Below, one piece after another: positions 7,523 to 16,307 of a stretch of 44,604 bases of DNA. The position numbers and the translations under genes were made by a program. Under the pieces are notes generated by a model. That model saw only the letters and a program-made list of their open reading frames with translations. It was not told where the DNA came from and searched no databases. Within the stretch, counting starts at the first letter, position 1. Each line of letters opens with the position of its first letter. This DNA is from Herbaspirillum sp. CF444 (lineage in GTDB: Bacteria > Pseudomonadota > Gammaproteobacteria > Burkholderiales > Burkholderiaceae_D), in contig NZ_AKJW01000078.1 of assembly GCF_000282135.1 (NCBI RefSeq), positions 1 to 44,604 on the forward strand, given 5' to 3'.

Positions 7523-8538
7523 AGCATGTTTTTAATATGCTCTTTACGGTATGCGCCATGGGAGGACTGCCTATCGCCGCCTATGCGCAAAGCTGTTCGC
7601 TGGCTCCGGGTGGAACGCAGTCTCTTTCCATCGCGCTGCCTGCCACGTTGACGATTCCCCGGGACGCCGTCGTTGGACGTGAAATTGGGCGAGCCACATC
7701 GGCACAGGCGACGAATGCGAATAACTTTGGCGTAATTTGTTCAGGCAGTGGCTCTGTTAACGTCGTCCGGTCAGCACGAGGAGGGGCGTTGAAAGACCCC
7801 ACTACCGGGATCATTCCGACGGGAATTCCTGGAATCGGATACCGGGTATTCAGAAACTACCAGGGTGGGACTGTTCAATTGAATCCGGCGTCCGGCACTC
7901 TCAACGCACCGGTTCACATGCTCGAGTATTACACTGGTGCAAGCGCAACCGTCGTCTTGACCAAGACCGGGAATATCGCCGGTACGGGGACAATAGCCGC
8001 CGGCGCATTGTTTACGACCAGCGCAGCTGGTCGTAACGCAACAATTACAAATCTGAACAATGCGGTCACAATTATTCCCCAAACCTGCCAGGTGACCACC
8101 CCCAACGTCAGCGTGAACCTGACCGGCCCCAATGGCTTGCCGCAAAAAACCTTCACCGGCGTGGGTTCCGCCACCACGGCGGTACCGTTCAATATCGGCG
8201 TCAATTGCAGCGGCGTGGCCGCCAGCGTCTACATGACGCTGACCGACCAGCAAACGCCGGGAAACACCGGCAACACCCTGGCCTTGAGCACCAATTCCAC
8301 TGCTTCCGGCCTGGGGATACAGATCTTCATGCCGAGCCGTTCAACCACGACGCCGCTGAGCTTCGGCCCCGATGCCTCCGTCGCCGGCAACACCAATCAG
8401 TTTTCGGTCTTTACTGCGAGTGGCGCAAATGCGGGCGTCACCAATATCGCGCTGAGCGCGCGCTATATCCAGACCGCGGCCACCGTCACCCCCGGTACCG
8501 CCAAGGGCCTGGCAACCTTTACCATGTCGTATCAGTAG
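7519..8538 (+). CDS. Fimbrial adhesin-like protein, paralogue B
   Basis: 339 residues with a Sec signal (MKHVFNMLFTVCAMGGLPIAAYAQ). The N-terminal domain begins with CSLAPGG. The C-terminal pilin-like domain begins near CQVTTPNVSVNL and includes FNIGVNCSG, AGNTNQFSVFTAS and the ending PGTAKGLATFTMSYQ. The ending is nearly identical to paralogue A, while the N-terminal domains differ, as expected if they bind different receptors. GC content rises from the 5' to the 3' half, suggesting a mosaic. A perfect palindromic terminator follows at 8553. No assembly genes adjoin, so the protein would need a chaperone-usher system elsewhere. Confidence 0.8.
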   Translation: MKHVFNMLFTVCAMGGLPIAAYAQSCSLAPGGTQSLSIALPATLTIPRDAVVGREIGRATSAQATNANNFGVICSGSGSVNVVRSARGGALKDPTTGIIPTGIPGIGYRVFRNYQGGTVQLNPASGTLNAPVHMLEYYTGASATVVLTKTGNIAGTGTIAAGALFTTSAAGRNATITNLNNAVTIIPQTCQVTTPNVSVNLTGPNGLPQKTFTGVGSATTAVPFNIGVNCSGVAASVYMTLTDQQTPGNTGNTLALSTNSTASGLGIQIFMPSRSTTTPLSFGPDASVAGNTNQFSVFTASGANAGVTNIALSARYIQTAATVTPGTAKGLATFTMSYQ

Positions 8539-8552
8539 ACCTGACAGACACC

Positions 8553-8586
8553 AAAGAAAAGGCGCCGATATCGGCGCCTTTTCTTT
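8553..8586. terminator. Perfect 34-bp palindromic bidirectional terminator
   Basis: The sequence AAAGAAAAGGCGCCGAT and its exact complement form a hairpin with A/T runs on both outer sides. It lies between the convergent adhesin gene (ends 8538) and binding-protein gene (ends 8619) and can serve both. Confidence 0.85.
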
Positions 8587-8618
8587 CACTCCATCTGCAG
8601 CCGAAGCTGCAACAGACC

Positions 8619-9461
8619 TTACAGAGGAATTTGCGGCGGCACGTCTTCCGGACGCACGCCCGACAGCTTCTGCAGGTTTTCCAGCACGGTCGCCTTGATC
8701 TTGCCGGCGGCGCGTTCCTGCAGGATCCACTTGTTGATGTAGTCCAGCCAGGCCTTGTCGTCTTCCTTCGGCACGCCGATGTTGGTCGACGTCGCTTCCA
8801 GCGGCATCGGCACGATCATGCTGCCCAGGCTCGGGTTCTTCTTGAGCACGTTCAGCGCCAGCAGCCAGACCAGCACTTGTACGTCGACGCGGCCGGTTTG
8901 CAGGGCCAGGGTGGCATCGTCGGCTTTTTCCAGGCGCACGATGGTGGCGTTAGGGCAGACGCGGGTAATCATGGCGTCGTGCGACGAACCGATGTCGACG
9001 CCGATCTTGACTTCGGGCTTGTTGAGTTCGGCCCAGGTCTTGGGGGCGAAACCTTTCTTCGACACGATGGTGAAGGCATTGTTGAACAGCGGCTCGGAGA
9101 AGCCGACGGTTTCGCGGCGCGCCGGCGTCGGGTTCAGGCCGAAGAAGACGTCGATCTTGCGCGTTTGCAGGTCCAGCACCGAGTTGCCCCAAGTGGTTTC
9201 CAGCACTTCCAGCTTGACGTTGAGGCTGGCCGCCAGGCTCTTGGCGAAGTCGACCATGAAGCCGACCCATTCGCCGCTGGCCAGATCCTTGTTGTAGTAA
9301 GGAGCCTGACCGCGTACACCACCAATGCGCAGCACTTTGGTCCGCTTGATGCGGGCGAAGGTGCTTTCTCCGGCCGGCGCGCTTTGTGCGAAGGCACCGG
9401 GCAGATAGCCGACGGCGGCGAGGCCCGCCACGTTGGTGATGAAACGGCGACGATTTTGCAT
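8619..9461 (-). CDS. Amino-acid ABC transporter substrate-binding protein
   Basis: 280 residues from an ATG preceded by AGGGAGAG; the longer frame upstream lacks a site. The N-terminus NRRRFITNVAGLAAVGYLPGAFAQ is a twin-arginine-like signal. The body is a family 3 periplasmic binding fold: VLRIGGVRGQAPYYN, GFMVDFAKSLAASLNV, DLQTRKIDVFFGLNPTPARRETVGFSEPLF (hinge region) and KIGVDIGSSHD. It is monocistronic and divergent from a lysine-dehydrogenase-like gene, which suggests a basic amino acid. It may be the missing binding protein of the permease/ATPase pair at 4113-5562, from which the adhesin block separates it. Confidence 0.88.
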   Translation of the reverse strand: MQNRRRFITNVAGLAAVGYLPGAFAQSAPAGESTFARIKRTKVLRIGGVRGQAPYYNKDLASGEWVGFMVDFAKSLAASLNVKLEVLETTWGNSVLDLQTRKIDVFFGLNPTPARRETVGFSEPLFNNAFTIVSKKGFAPKTWAELNKPEVKIGVDIGSSHDAMITRVCPNATIVRLEKADDATLALQTGRVDVQVLVWLLALNVLKKNPSLGSMIVPMPLEATSTNIGVPKEDDKAWLDYINKWILQERAAGKIKATVLENLQKLSGVRPEDVPPQIPL

Positions 9462-9679
9462 TGCTTCTCTCCCTGATGAAATGTATGGCGCTGATGTGCG
9501 CTGATTGGCTCCGGCTCCGTCCAGACCCTGTCCCGACGGCATCCGGCAATTTTAATACCAAGCGGTATGTGCTGCGCGGGTTATTGCACATTCCCACTTT
9601 TCGAGAACGGTGTCTGACACCCGATGCGCGGATGCTTTTTCGGCATCATGGTCAATATGCATCACGCAATGGTACAAAT

Positions 9680-9696
9680 TGACGAATATATCGTCA
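9680..9696. promoter_or_regulatory. Operator-like dyad TGACGA-ATATA-TCGTCA
   Basis: A 6-base inverted repeat with a 5-base AT centre in the 330-base divergent gap between the binding-protein gene and the saccharopine-dehydrogenase-like gene. A second small dyad, GGTGT-CTG-ACACC, lies near 9610. No local regulator can be matched to either. The rest of the gap shows nothing else that I can name. Confidence 0.35.
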
Positions 9697-9791
9697 TACA
9701 TGCATCAATCTTGGTCTTTTTATCGTATCGATCGCTTCCTACAATGGAGACAAATCCCGTCAAACCCATCCACCATCTCAGGAGCATCGCC

Positions 9792-10940
9792 ATGAAAATC
9801 GTCCTGCTCGGCACCGGCCACATCGGCCACGCCATCGCCCGCCTGCTTCACGCCGGCGGCGACTACGACATCATCGCCGCCGACCGCGACGCGCACGCGC
9901 TGGCGGCAATCGAAGCGCTCGGCGTGCGCACCGCGCTGATCGACTTCAAGGACCACGACGCCTTGTGCAGTCTTCTGTCCGGCAACGACGCCTGCCTCAA
10001 CGCGCTGCCGTACCACCTGGCGACCATGGTCGCCAAGGCGGCCAGGATGAGCGGCGTGCATTATTTCGACCTGACCGAAGACGTGCGCGCCACCAGGGCC
10101 ATCGCCAAACTGGCGGCCGGGGCCGACACCGCCTTCATGCCGCAATGCGGACTGGCGCCCGGCTTCATCGGCATCGCCGCGCATCACCTGGCCCATGATT
10201 TCGATGCCATCCACGAGCTCAAGATGCGCGTCGGCGCACTGCCGGAGTTTCCCACCAACGAACTGAAATACAACCTGACCTGGAGCGTCGACGGCCTGGT
10301 CAACGAATACTGCCATCCCTGCGAAGCCATCCGCGACGGCAAGATGCAGGACATCCAGCCGCTGGAAGGACTTGAGCACTTCTCGCTGGACGGCGTCGAG
10401 TACGAAGCCTTCAACACCTCGGGCGGCCTCGGCACGCTGTGCAACACGCTGGCCGGCAAGGTGCGCAATCTCGACTACAAATCGGTGCGCTATCCTGGCC
10501 ATCGCAACCTGGTGAAATTCCTGCTGGAAGAACTGCGCCTGCGCGACGACCAGGAGCAGCTCAAGGCCATCCTGCGCAAATCGGTGCCGGCCACCATGCA
10601 GGACGTGGTGCTGGTGTTCGTCACGGTCAGCGGCATGCGGCGCGGCCAGTACGTGCAGGAAGTTTTCAGCCGCAAGATCTTTGCGCGAACCGGTGCCGAC
10701 GGCGTGCACGAAAGCGCGATCCAGATCACCACGGCGGCCGGCATCTGCGCCGCGCTGGACTTGTTCCGCGCAGGGAAACTGCCGGTGCGCGGCTTCATCC
10801 GGCAAGAACAGATCGCCTTGCCGGATTTCCTCGCCAATCGCTACGGATGCGTCTATGGCGGAGGTATTTTTACCGGTTCGCAACAACGTCCGCGAGACGC
10901 GTCAAATTATCCGGCGAAGGAGGCGGCGCTAGTTGACTGA
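9792..10940 (+). CDS. Saccharopine dehydrogenase-family protein (lysine 6-dehydrogenase-like)
   Basis: 382 residues from the ATG with AGGAG upstream (9780). The N-terminal Rossmann domain (KIVLLGTGHIGHAIARLL, AADRD) binds NAD(P). CLNALPYHLATMVAKAARMSGVHYFDLTED and MPQCGLAPGFIGIAAHHL are the family's typical linker and catalytic-domain start. Length and layout match lysine 6-dehydrogenases, which oxidatively deaminate L-lysine to the semialdehyde that cyclises to piperideine-6-carboxylate. True saccharopine dehydrogenases share the fold, so the substrate is inferred. Monocistronic, with a terminator palindrome at 10953. Confidence 0.8.
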   Translation: MKIVLLGTGHIGHAIARLLHAGGDYDIIAADRDAHALAAIEALGVRTALIDFKDHDALCSLLSGNDACLNALPYHLATMVAKAARMSGVHYFDLTEDVRATRAIAKLAAGADTAFMPQCGLAPGFIGIAAHHLAHDFDAIHELKMRVGALPEFPTNELKYNLTWSVDGLVNEYCHPCEAIRDGKMQDIQPLEGLEHFSLDGVEYEAFNTSGGLGTLCNTLAGKVRNLDYKSVRYPGHRNLVKFLLEELRLRDDQEQLKAILRKSVPATMQDVVLVFVTVSGMRRGQYVQEVFSRKIFARTGADGVHESAIQITTAAGICAALDLFRAGKLPVRGFIRQEQIALPDFLANRYGCVYGGGIFTGSQQRPRDASNYPAKEAALVD

Positions 10941-10952
10941 TTACCGTCGCGT

Positions 10953-10980
10953 CGTCAAGGCCATTGCAATGGCCTTGACG
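10953..10980 (+). terminator. Perfect 28-bp palindrome followed by ATTTTG
   Basis: CGTCAAGGCCATTG is followed directly by its complement and then a short T-rich tail, 12 bases after the stop codon of the saccharopine-dehydrogenase-like gene. It fits an intrinsic terminator, although the T tract is weak. Confidence 0.7.
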
Positions 10981-11072
10981 ATTTTGAACACAGGTAAAAT
11001 TTGGTCAGGATGATGTAATCCTTTTTGGCGCGGTTCTACACTGACTAGAACTCAATCGGGGGGAGAACCATC

Positions 11073-11456
11073 ATGCAGACAACTGCGACCATACCGCGCG
11101 CTTCACCGACCGTGCTGTTGCATGCCCTGCTCGCCGTCGGGACGGCCTGCACGCTCAATGGCTGCGCCAACTACAGCCAGGTGATTTCGGAAGACGCCGA
11201 CGGCTCCTATAGCCTCACCGCCACCGGCATCAGCTACACCATGTCGATGCCGGCGCTGACCGCGGCCAGCCATGACAAGGCCGCCTCCTGGTGCGCCGCC
11301 CAGGACGCCGACCTGCAATTGCGCCAGCAGACGCGCGGCTGGAAGCCGATGCAGGTTGAACTGAATTTCCGCTGCCTGCCGAAACAGGCCGGTCAGCCGG
11401 ATCAGTCCGCTCTACTGCCGAGCTCACTGCCAACTTCTCTGCCGATCATCAAATAG
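11073..11456 (+). CDS. Small putative lipoprotein
   Basis: 127 residues; the ATG follows GGGGGGAGAA. The signal segment (SPTVLLHALLAVGTACT) ends in lipobox LNGC with Cys at 31. The mature part has two further Cys (SWCAAQDADL, FRCLP), a plausible disulfide, and a Pro/Ser-rich tail. I do not recognise the family; the spacing recalls short proteobacterial lipoproteins in which a WC...C pair ties a small beta domain. Its last 8 bases overlap the end of the convergent LysR gene. Confidence 0.75.
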   Translation: MQTTATIPRASPTVLLHALLAVGTACTLNGCANYSQVISEDADGSYSLTATGISYTMSMPALTAASHDKAASWCAAQDADLQLRQQTRGWKPMQVELNFRCLPKQAGQPDQSALLPSSLPTSLPIIK

Positions 11457-12348
11457 GCGCTTTCCGCAGTTCCTCGATGATGAAGTCGATGAAATGCCGC
11501 ACCCGCAGCGGCATCTGCGTGCGCTGCGGATAGTACATGTACATGCCGCCGTACACGCTGTTGAGGCGCGGCAAAATCGGCACCAGCTTGCCCGCAGCAA
11601 CTTGCTCGCGTGTGGAATAGACCACCAGCTGGCCGATGCCGACGCCAGCCTGCACCGCGGCGACTTCCGACTCCATGGTGTTGAAGCTCACCACCGCCGG
11701 CATCTCCTGAAAAACCGTCGTGCCGTCCACCGTCAGCATCCATGGCGACAGCCTGCCGTTGTTGGGATGGCGAAAGCCGGTGCAGCGGTGCTTGCGCAAT
11801 TCGGCCAGGTTTTTCGGCTTGCCGTATTTTTCCAGATAGGACGGCGCGGCATAGATTTGCAGGACGATGTCGCCGAGCCGGCGCGCCACCAGATTGCGTT
11901 GCGGTTCCTTGCCGGTGCGAAAGCCGACGTCGACGCGTTCGGCCACCAGATCGGTGAAGCGATCGTCGAGCAAGAAGTCGAAATGGATGTTGGGGTACTG
12001 CTCCTGGAATTTCTGGATCAGCGGCATCAGCAACAGATTGCCGACCGACGTCGGCGCACTCACCCGGATGACGCCCTCGGCATCGCGTCGACTGTTCTGC
12101 ACCTGATCCAGCGCCTCGTCGAGCAGGCGCAAACCCGGGTCGGCCAGCTCGGACAGGCGCGCGCCCTCTTCCGTCAGGCTGAGTTTGCGCGTGGTCCGAT
12201 GAAAAAGCCGCACGCCCAGATGCTCCTCCAGCTGACCCACGGCCTTGCTGACCGCCTGCGGCGTCATGCCGGCTTCCACCGCCGCCCGGCTGAAACTGCC
12301 GGCGCGCACCACGCCGAGGAAAATCGTCACGACTCTTGCCTTGTCCAT
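11449..12348 (-). CDS. LysR-family transcriptional regulator
   Basis: 299 residues. The N-terminal winged helix (ARVVTIFLGVVRAGSFSRAAVEAGMTPQAVSKAVGQLEEHLGVRLFHRTTRKLSLTEEG) and the type 2 periplasmic-like effector domain (from about 90) are complete. The CrgA-like group of LysR proteins has this pattern. The start has AGAGAGG upstream. It is divergent from the SDR gene at 12522, and the palindrome at 12377 lies between them, so control of the SDR and of itself is likely. Confidence 0.9.
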   Translation of the reverse strand: MDKARVVTIFLGVVRAGSFSRAAVEAGMTPQAVSKAVGQLEEHLGVRLFHRTTRKLSLTEEGARLSELADPGLRLLDEALDQVQNSRRDAEGVIRVSAPTSVGNLLLMPLIQKFQEQYPNIHFDFLLDDRFTDLVAERVDVGFRTGKEPQRNLVARRLGDIVLQIYAAPSYLEKYGKPKNLAELRKHRCTGFRHPNNGRLSPWMLTVDGTTVFQEMPAVVSFNTMESEVAAVQAGVGIGQLVVYSTREQVAAGKLVPILPRLNSVYGGMYMYYPQRTQMPLRVRHFIDFIIEELRKAPI

Positions 12349-12376
12349 TGCAGCCTCTCTTCCGATTTTCCATTTA

Positions 12377-12389
12377 CAACCATTGGTTG
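12377..12389. promoter_or_regulatory. Palindrome CAACCA-T-TGGTTG, likely LysR site
   Basis: A perfect 13-base dyad inside a wider one (GATTTTC ... GAAAATC) in the divergent LysR/SDR gap, 29 bases before the LysR start codon. LysR proteins commonly bind T-N11-A dyads in such positions. The pairing with the local regulator is inference. Confidence 0.55.
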
Positions 12390-12521
12390 AAAATCAAACA
12401 CCTTTATGCGGTCTAGTGTAGCAGTCCACGCTTGCCTACACTTCGTTCTGCCAACTGCGCACACCGCTACACAACGGCGTGCAGTTCATCTCAACGACCG
12501 ACATCCACAAGGAGCATCACC

Positions 12522-13382
12522 ATGGCACAAGCATCCGCAACTTCCAAAGTCTGGCTCATCACCGGCGCATCGCGCGGCTTCGGCGCACTGATCGCCCGCG
12601 ATGCGCTGTTGCGCGGCGACCGCGTCATCGCCACCGCGCGCAATCCGCAAACGGTGATCGAGCAACTGGGTGACCAGGCCAATCTGCTCGCACTGAAGCT
12701 GGACGTCACCAGCGAAGCCGATGCGATCGACGTCGCACAACAGGCGATGGCGCGCTTCGGCCGCATCGACGTGCTGGTCAACAACGCCGGCTACGGCCTG
12801 CTCGGGGCGGTGGAAGAAGCCGGCGCCGACGAAGTGAAGAAGCAGTTCGACACCAACGTATTCGGCCTGCTGCACGTCACGCGCGCCGTGCTGCCGGTAT
12901 TGCGCGCACAGGGCAGCGGCCATGTGATCAATATCTCTTCGATCGGCGGCTATGCCTCGCATCCGGGCTGGGGCGTGTATTGCGCCACCAAGTTCGCGGT
13001 CGAAGGACTGACCGAAGCGCTGGCTGCCGAGCTGGCGCCGCTGGGCATTCGCGCCACGGTGGTGGAGCCGGGTTTCTTCCGCACCGACTTCCTCAACGCC
13101 GATTCGGTGGTCTCGACCGGCAAGCGCATCGAACAGTATGCCGCGAGTGTCGGCGTCATGCGCACGCTGATGGCGGACGCCAACCACAAGCAACCGGGCG
13201 ATCCGGCCAAGTTGTCGCAGGCGATCCTGAAGCTGGCCGACGACGGCAACCCGCCGCTGCGCCTGGCGCTGGGATCGGATACGGTGACGGCGATACAGAA
13301 GAAGAACCAGTTCGTGGAAGCCGAATTGCAGGCATGGATGCCGGTGTCGGTGTCGACCAACCATGACGACGTGGCCGCCTGA
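12522..13382 (+). CDS. SDR-family oxidoreductase
   Basis: 286 residues, chosen at the ATG with AAGGAG at 12509. The cofactor loop is TGASRGFG, followed by NNAG (VLVNNAGYG), the catalytic Ser in ISSIGGYAS, the intact YxxxK motif YCATK and PGFFRTDF. This C-terminally extended SDR subgroup is NADP-preferring; the ASRGFG and ARN signature after strand 2 supports that. Substrate unknown. It is divergently paired with a LysR regulator, an arrangement typical of inducible detoxification or catabolic SDRs. Contrast the SDR at 3059, which lacks the Tyr. Confidence 0.88.
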   Translation: MAQASATSKVWLITGASRGFGALIARDALLRGDRVIATARNPQTVIEQLGDQANLLALKLDVTSEADAIDVAQQAMARFGRIDVLVNNAGYGLLGAVEEAGADEVKKQFDTNVFGLLHVTRAVLPVLRAQGSGHVINISSIGGYASHPGWGVYCATKFAVEGLTEALAAELAPLGIRATVVEPGFFRTDFLNADSVVSTGKRIEQYAASVGVMRTLMADANHKQPGDPAKLSQAILKLADDGNPPLRLALGSDTVTAIQKKNQFVEAELQAWMPVSVSTNHDDVAA

Positions 13383-13417
13383 AGCAGAAACTGATATCGG
13401 CCAAATCAGTTTCTGCT
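13383..13417. terminator. Terminator hairpin between convergent genes
   Basis: Arms AGCAGAAACTGA and TCAGTTTCTGCT (12 bases, 11-base loop) start at the last base of the SDR stop codon. The DUF2863-like gene ends just beyond at 13428 from the other side, so both may use it. Confidence 0.65.
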
Positions 13418-13427
13418 TGGTTTCTGC

Positions 13428-14657
13428 TCAGTTGCCGTCGGCGTAAGGCTGGACGTTGACGGCGTTGCCGCCAGCGTCGAACTCTTCCGCCAGCGCAACC
13501 GACTGCACACCCAGCGTCAGCAAGGCGTCGCAGGTGTCGTCCAGTTCCACCTGCAGGTCGCGCGCGGCGTCCAGCGGCTTTTCCGCCGTGGCGACGATCG
13601 CGTCGCCGTCACCGTACAAATTCACCCGCAACACCACGTCGCCGTCCATGTGCACCGGCCCCATGACGGCACGCGTCTGCGCTCCCGTCACGCCGCTTTG
13701 CTGCAGGCCGTGATCGAGCTCGGACATCATCTGCAGCATGAAGTATTCGGCGATGCCGCGCTCCTTGCCGCCGTGGAACAAGTCCTGATACAGGAAATGC
13801 ACGTCGAATTCGCGTCCGTCGGTCACCAGGCAGCGCTGCACCAGCGGCACGACTTTTTCGCTCCAGGCCTGGAAGCGCTGGGCGCGCACGGCGAAGTAGG
13901 CATCCATCGCCGCTTCGTCCTGCGGGATGGTGTAGAAGGGATCGTCCACCGTCTTCAGGGTAAAGCCGAGCAGGAAGCGCAGCTCCACCGCCGTGTCGTC
14001 GGCGCCGAAACGATTGGCCGGCCAGCTGCTCATGCTGCGGTCGATGGCGGGCGTCGAAGTGAGTTTCTTGTCGGTCATGGCGGCGAAGGCGTCGCGCACC
14101 ATGGCTTCGAGATGGCTGTAGGTAATCGCGTCGATCTCGTCCAGGTGATAGGCGTAGCTGACCAGCACGACCTTGGCGTCGGCGCTTTCCAGCTGGGCTT
14201 CCTTGATGCTGGCGGTCAGCTCGGTGAAGGCGTCGGCGTCGCGGAAATTCTGTTCGGCGTCGAGACCGCCGGCGGTGCGCACGAACATCGGGATGACGAA
14301 GGCGTTGACTTCATAGCTGCGCTCATTGCGGGTGAAGAAGACGATTTCGGCGGCTTCTTCGATGATTTCGCGCAGGTAGGGATAAGCCTCGGCTTCCTGG
14401 TCGCGTGCGCGTTCAAGCGCTTCGTAGAGCACGTCGTCCTGTTGCTGGCGCAGGCTCTTGCCGACCATGCGGCGCAGGTCGCGTTGCTTGCCCGGCAAAT
14501 CGGGCGAGGCGTCGTCCTCGGTCGCGAGTTCGACGGCGAGATTGGCGATCTTGTCGACCAGCGCCTCGTCGAGTTCGTATTCGCCCGGATCCGCACCTGG
14601 CGATGCGACGCTGGAAGGAGTGGAGGCTTTGGCGGCCGGGCGCTTGCTTTTGGACAT
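13428..14657 (-). CDS. DUF2863-type conserved protein
   Basis: 409 residues from the ATG at 14657 (MSKSKRPAAK). The longer frame upstream crosses a terminator-like hairpin and is unlikely. A basic, Pro/Ser-rich first 30 residues precede an acidic soluble protein with EIVFFTRNERSYEVNAFVIPMFV, AFTELTASIKEAQLESADAKVVLVSYAYHLDEID and a C-terminal NLYGDGDAIVATAEKPLDAA. I take this as the DUF2863 family, known mainly from Burkholderiales and of unknown function. No signal peptide or membrane segment, so probably cytoplasmic. Family naming is from memory. Confidence 0.7.
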   Translation of the reverse strand: MSKSKRPAAKASTPSSVASPGADPGEYELDEALVDKIANLAVELATEDDASPDLPGKQRDLRRMVGKSLRQQQDDVLYEALERARDQEAEAYPYLREIIEEAAEIVFFTRNERSYEVNAFVIPMFVRTAGGLDAEQNFRDADAFTELTASIKEAQLESADAKVVLVSYAYHLDEIDAITYSHLEAMVRDAFAAMTDKKLTSTPAIDRSMSSWPANRFGADDTAVELRFLLGFTLKTVDDPFYTIPQDEAAMDAYFAVRAQRFQAWSEKVVPLVQRCLVTDGREFDVHFLYQDLFHGGKERGIAEYFMLQMMSELDHGLQQSGVTGAQTRAVMGPVHMDGDVVLRVNLYGDGDAIVATAEKPLDAARDLQVELDDTCDALLTLGVQSVALAEEFDAGGNAVNVQPYADGN

Positions 14658-14675
14658 GATGGGGACGTAGAAAAA

Positions 14676-14713
14676 CAGAAGAGGCGGACATTGTAACAAG
14701 TCCGCCTCTTCTG
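14676..14713 (-). terminator. Hairpin plus T-run just upstream of the DUF2863-like gene
   Basis: Arms CAGAAGAGGCGGAC and GTCCGCCTCTTCTG (14 bases, 10-base loop) read on the minus strand end in a TTTTT run, 18 bases before the start codon at 14657. It may end the MFS/gudD transcript, or act as an attenuator in the leader of the DUF2863-like gene. Confidence 0.7.
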
Positions 14714-14769
14714 CCATCGCGTTCTGCCAAACGCGGGGTGTCAATCTCTCACTGCGGCCATGTTTTGAT

Positions 14770-14851
14770 CGTCGTCCTGACGAAAGTCAGGACCCAGCGT
14801 CGTGTCAGCGCGCGTCAAGACACTGGGTCCTAGCGTTCGCCGGGACGACGG
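14770..14851 (+). repeat. Cloverleaf-type intergenic repeat, copy 2
   Basis: Full copy. The outer stem is CGTCGT/ACGACG and the inner stems are CCTGAC-GAAA-GTCAGG, ACCCAG...CTGGGT and CCTAGC-GTTC-GCCGGG (weakened). It lies between the MFS stop and the hairpin at 14676. Confidence 0.85.
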
Positions 14852-14869
14852 CCAAAGACAAATGCAGAC

Positions 14870-16207
14870 TCAATCGGAGACGGCTATCGCCTTCTTGCCT
14901 GACGTACGCGCCAGGAACACCAGTCCCGCCGCGATCACCGACGCCACCGCCAACGCATACAAACCGCCCTGGATCGAGCCGGTCTTTTGCTCCAGATAGC
15001 CGAAGGTTGCCGGTGCGAAGAAGCCGCCCAGGTTACCGATGGAGTTGATCAGCGCGATCACCGCGGCGGCGATGCGGGCATCCAGATAGGCCTGCGGAAT
15101 CGGCCAGAACAGCGAAGACGCCGCCTTGAAACCGATGCCGGCAAAGCAGATCGCCACGAAGGCAAACACCGGACCGCCGGTGGTCGAGGCGAACATGCCG
15201 GCCGCGGCGATGATCAGCGTCGCCGCCACCCAGGCTTGCTGACGCTTGTAGCGCGTCGCCAGGCTGGCGAAGACGTACATCGCGACGATAGAGATGATCC
15301 ACGGAATCGAGTTGAACAGGCCGACCTGGAAGTCGTTGAAATGCCCCATCTTCTTGATGATGCTCGGCAGCCAGAAGGTCGCGCCGTAGATCGTCAGCTG
15401 GATCGCGAAGTAGATGAAGCAGAACAGCAGGATCTGCGGATCCTTGAGCAAGCTCCACGACGACACGTGCACCGGCTTGCTAGCCTGGCGTTCACGCTGC
15501 TCGTGCTGGATGACGGTGGCCAGGCTGTCGCGCTCGGCGTCGCTGAGCCATTTGGCGTCTTTCGGCGTCGAGTCGAGGCGATACCAGACCACGAAGCATA
15601 GCGCCACCGAGGCCAGGCCTTCGATGATGAACATCCATTGCCAGCCGTGCAGGCCGCCGCCTTCGATCTGCAGCAGCGCGCCGGAGATCGGCCCGGACAG
15701 GATGGACGCGATCGCCGAACCGCTCAGGAAGATCGCCATGGCCTTGCCGCGCTCGCTGTTGGGCAGCCACTGTGTGAAGTAATACACCACGCCCGGGAAG
15801 AAACCGGCCTCGGCCACGCCCAGCAAAAAGCGCAGCGCGTAGAACGAGGTCTCGTTGTGCACGAAAGCCATCGCCGTGGCCACCACGCCCCAGGTCAGCA
15901 TGATGCGCGTGAGCCAGGCCTTGGCGCCGAACTTTTGCAGCAGGATGTTGGACGGCACTTCGAAGATGGCGTAGCCGATGAAGAACAACCCGGCGCCCAG
16001 ACCGAACGCCGCCGAGCCGATGCCGAGGTCGGTCGCCAGATGCGAACGCACGAAGCCGATGTTGACGCGGTCGATGTAATTGGCGATGAACATGATCACG
16101 AACAGCGGCAGGATGCGCCATTTGACCTTGTCGATGGCGCTGGCCAGCGGCCCGCTTGCCGTGCCGTCGGGATGTGCGGCATAGGCCGCGATGCTTTGCT
16201 CACTCAC
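14870..16207 (-). CDS. MFS transporter, anion:cation symporter family (glucarate/galactonate type)
   Basis: 445 residues with a GTG start preceded by AAGGAGA; upstream codons in the frame lack a site. Twelve membrane segments are expected, the first near 27-47 (WRILPLFVIMFIANYIDRVNIGF, the ACS-family entry pattern). FFIGYAIFEVPSNILLQKFGAK, RFLLGVAEAGFFPGVVYY and WLPNSERGKAMA (the loop after helix 4) are the hallmark motifs of tartrate, glucarate and phthalate symporters. It lies 100 bases downstream of gudD on the same strand, so the imported substrate is probably D-glucarate or a related aldarate. Confidence 0.9.
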   Translation of the reverse strand: MSEQSIAAYAAHPDGTASGPLASAIDKVKWRILPLFVIMFIANYIDRVNIGFVRSHLATDLGIGSAAFGLGAGLFFIGYAIFEVPSNILLQKFGAKAWLTRIMLTWGVVATAMAFVHNETSFYALRFLLGVAEAGFFPGVVYYFTQWLPNSERGKAMAIFLSGSAIASILSGPISGALLQIEGGGLHGWQWMFIIEGLASVALCFVVWYRLDSTPKDAKWLSDAERDSLATVIQHEQRERQASKPVHVSSWSLLKDPQILLFCFIYFAIQLTIYGATFWLPSIIKKMGHFNDFQVGLFNSIPWIISIVAMYVFASLATRYKRQQAWVAATLIIAAAGMFASTTGGPVFAFVAICFAGIGFKAASSLFWPIPQAYLDARIAAAVIALINSIGNLGGFFAPATFGYLEQKTGSIQGGLYALAVASVIAAGLVFLARTSGKKAIAVSD

Positions 16208-16307
16208 GTTGTATCTCCTTGATGTTGTCGGTGCAGGCTGCCGGAACAGCCTGCGCAATCTTTGTTCTTATAGTTCGGCGCGGCAGTTCTGCGACTGCGC
16301 GCGGTGC

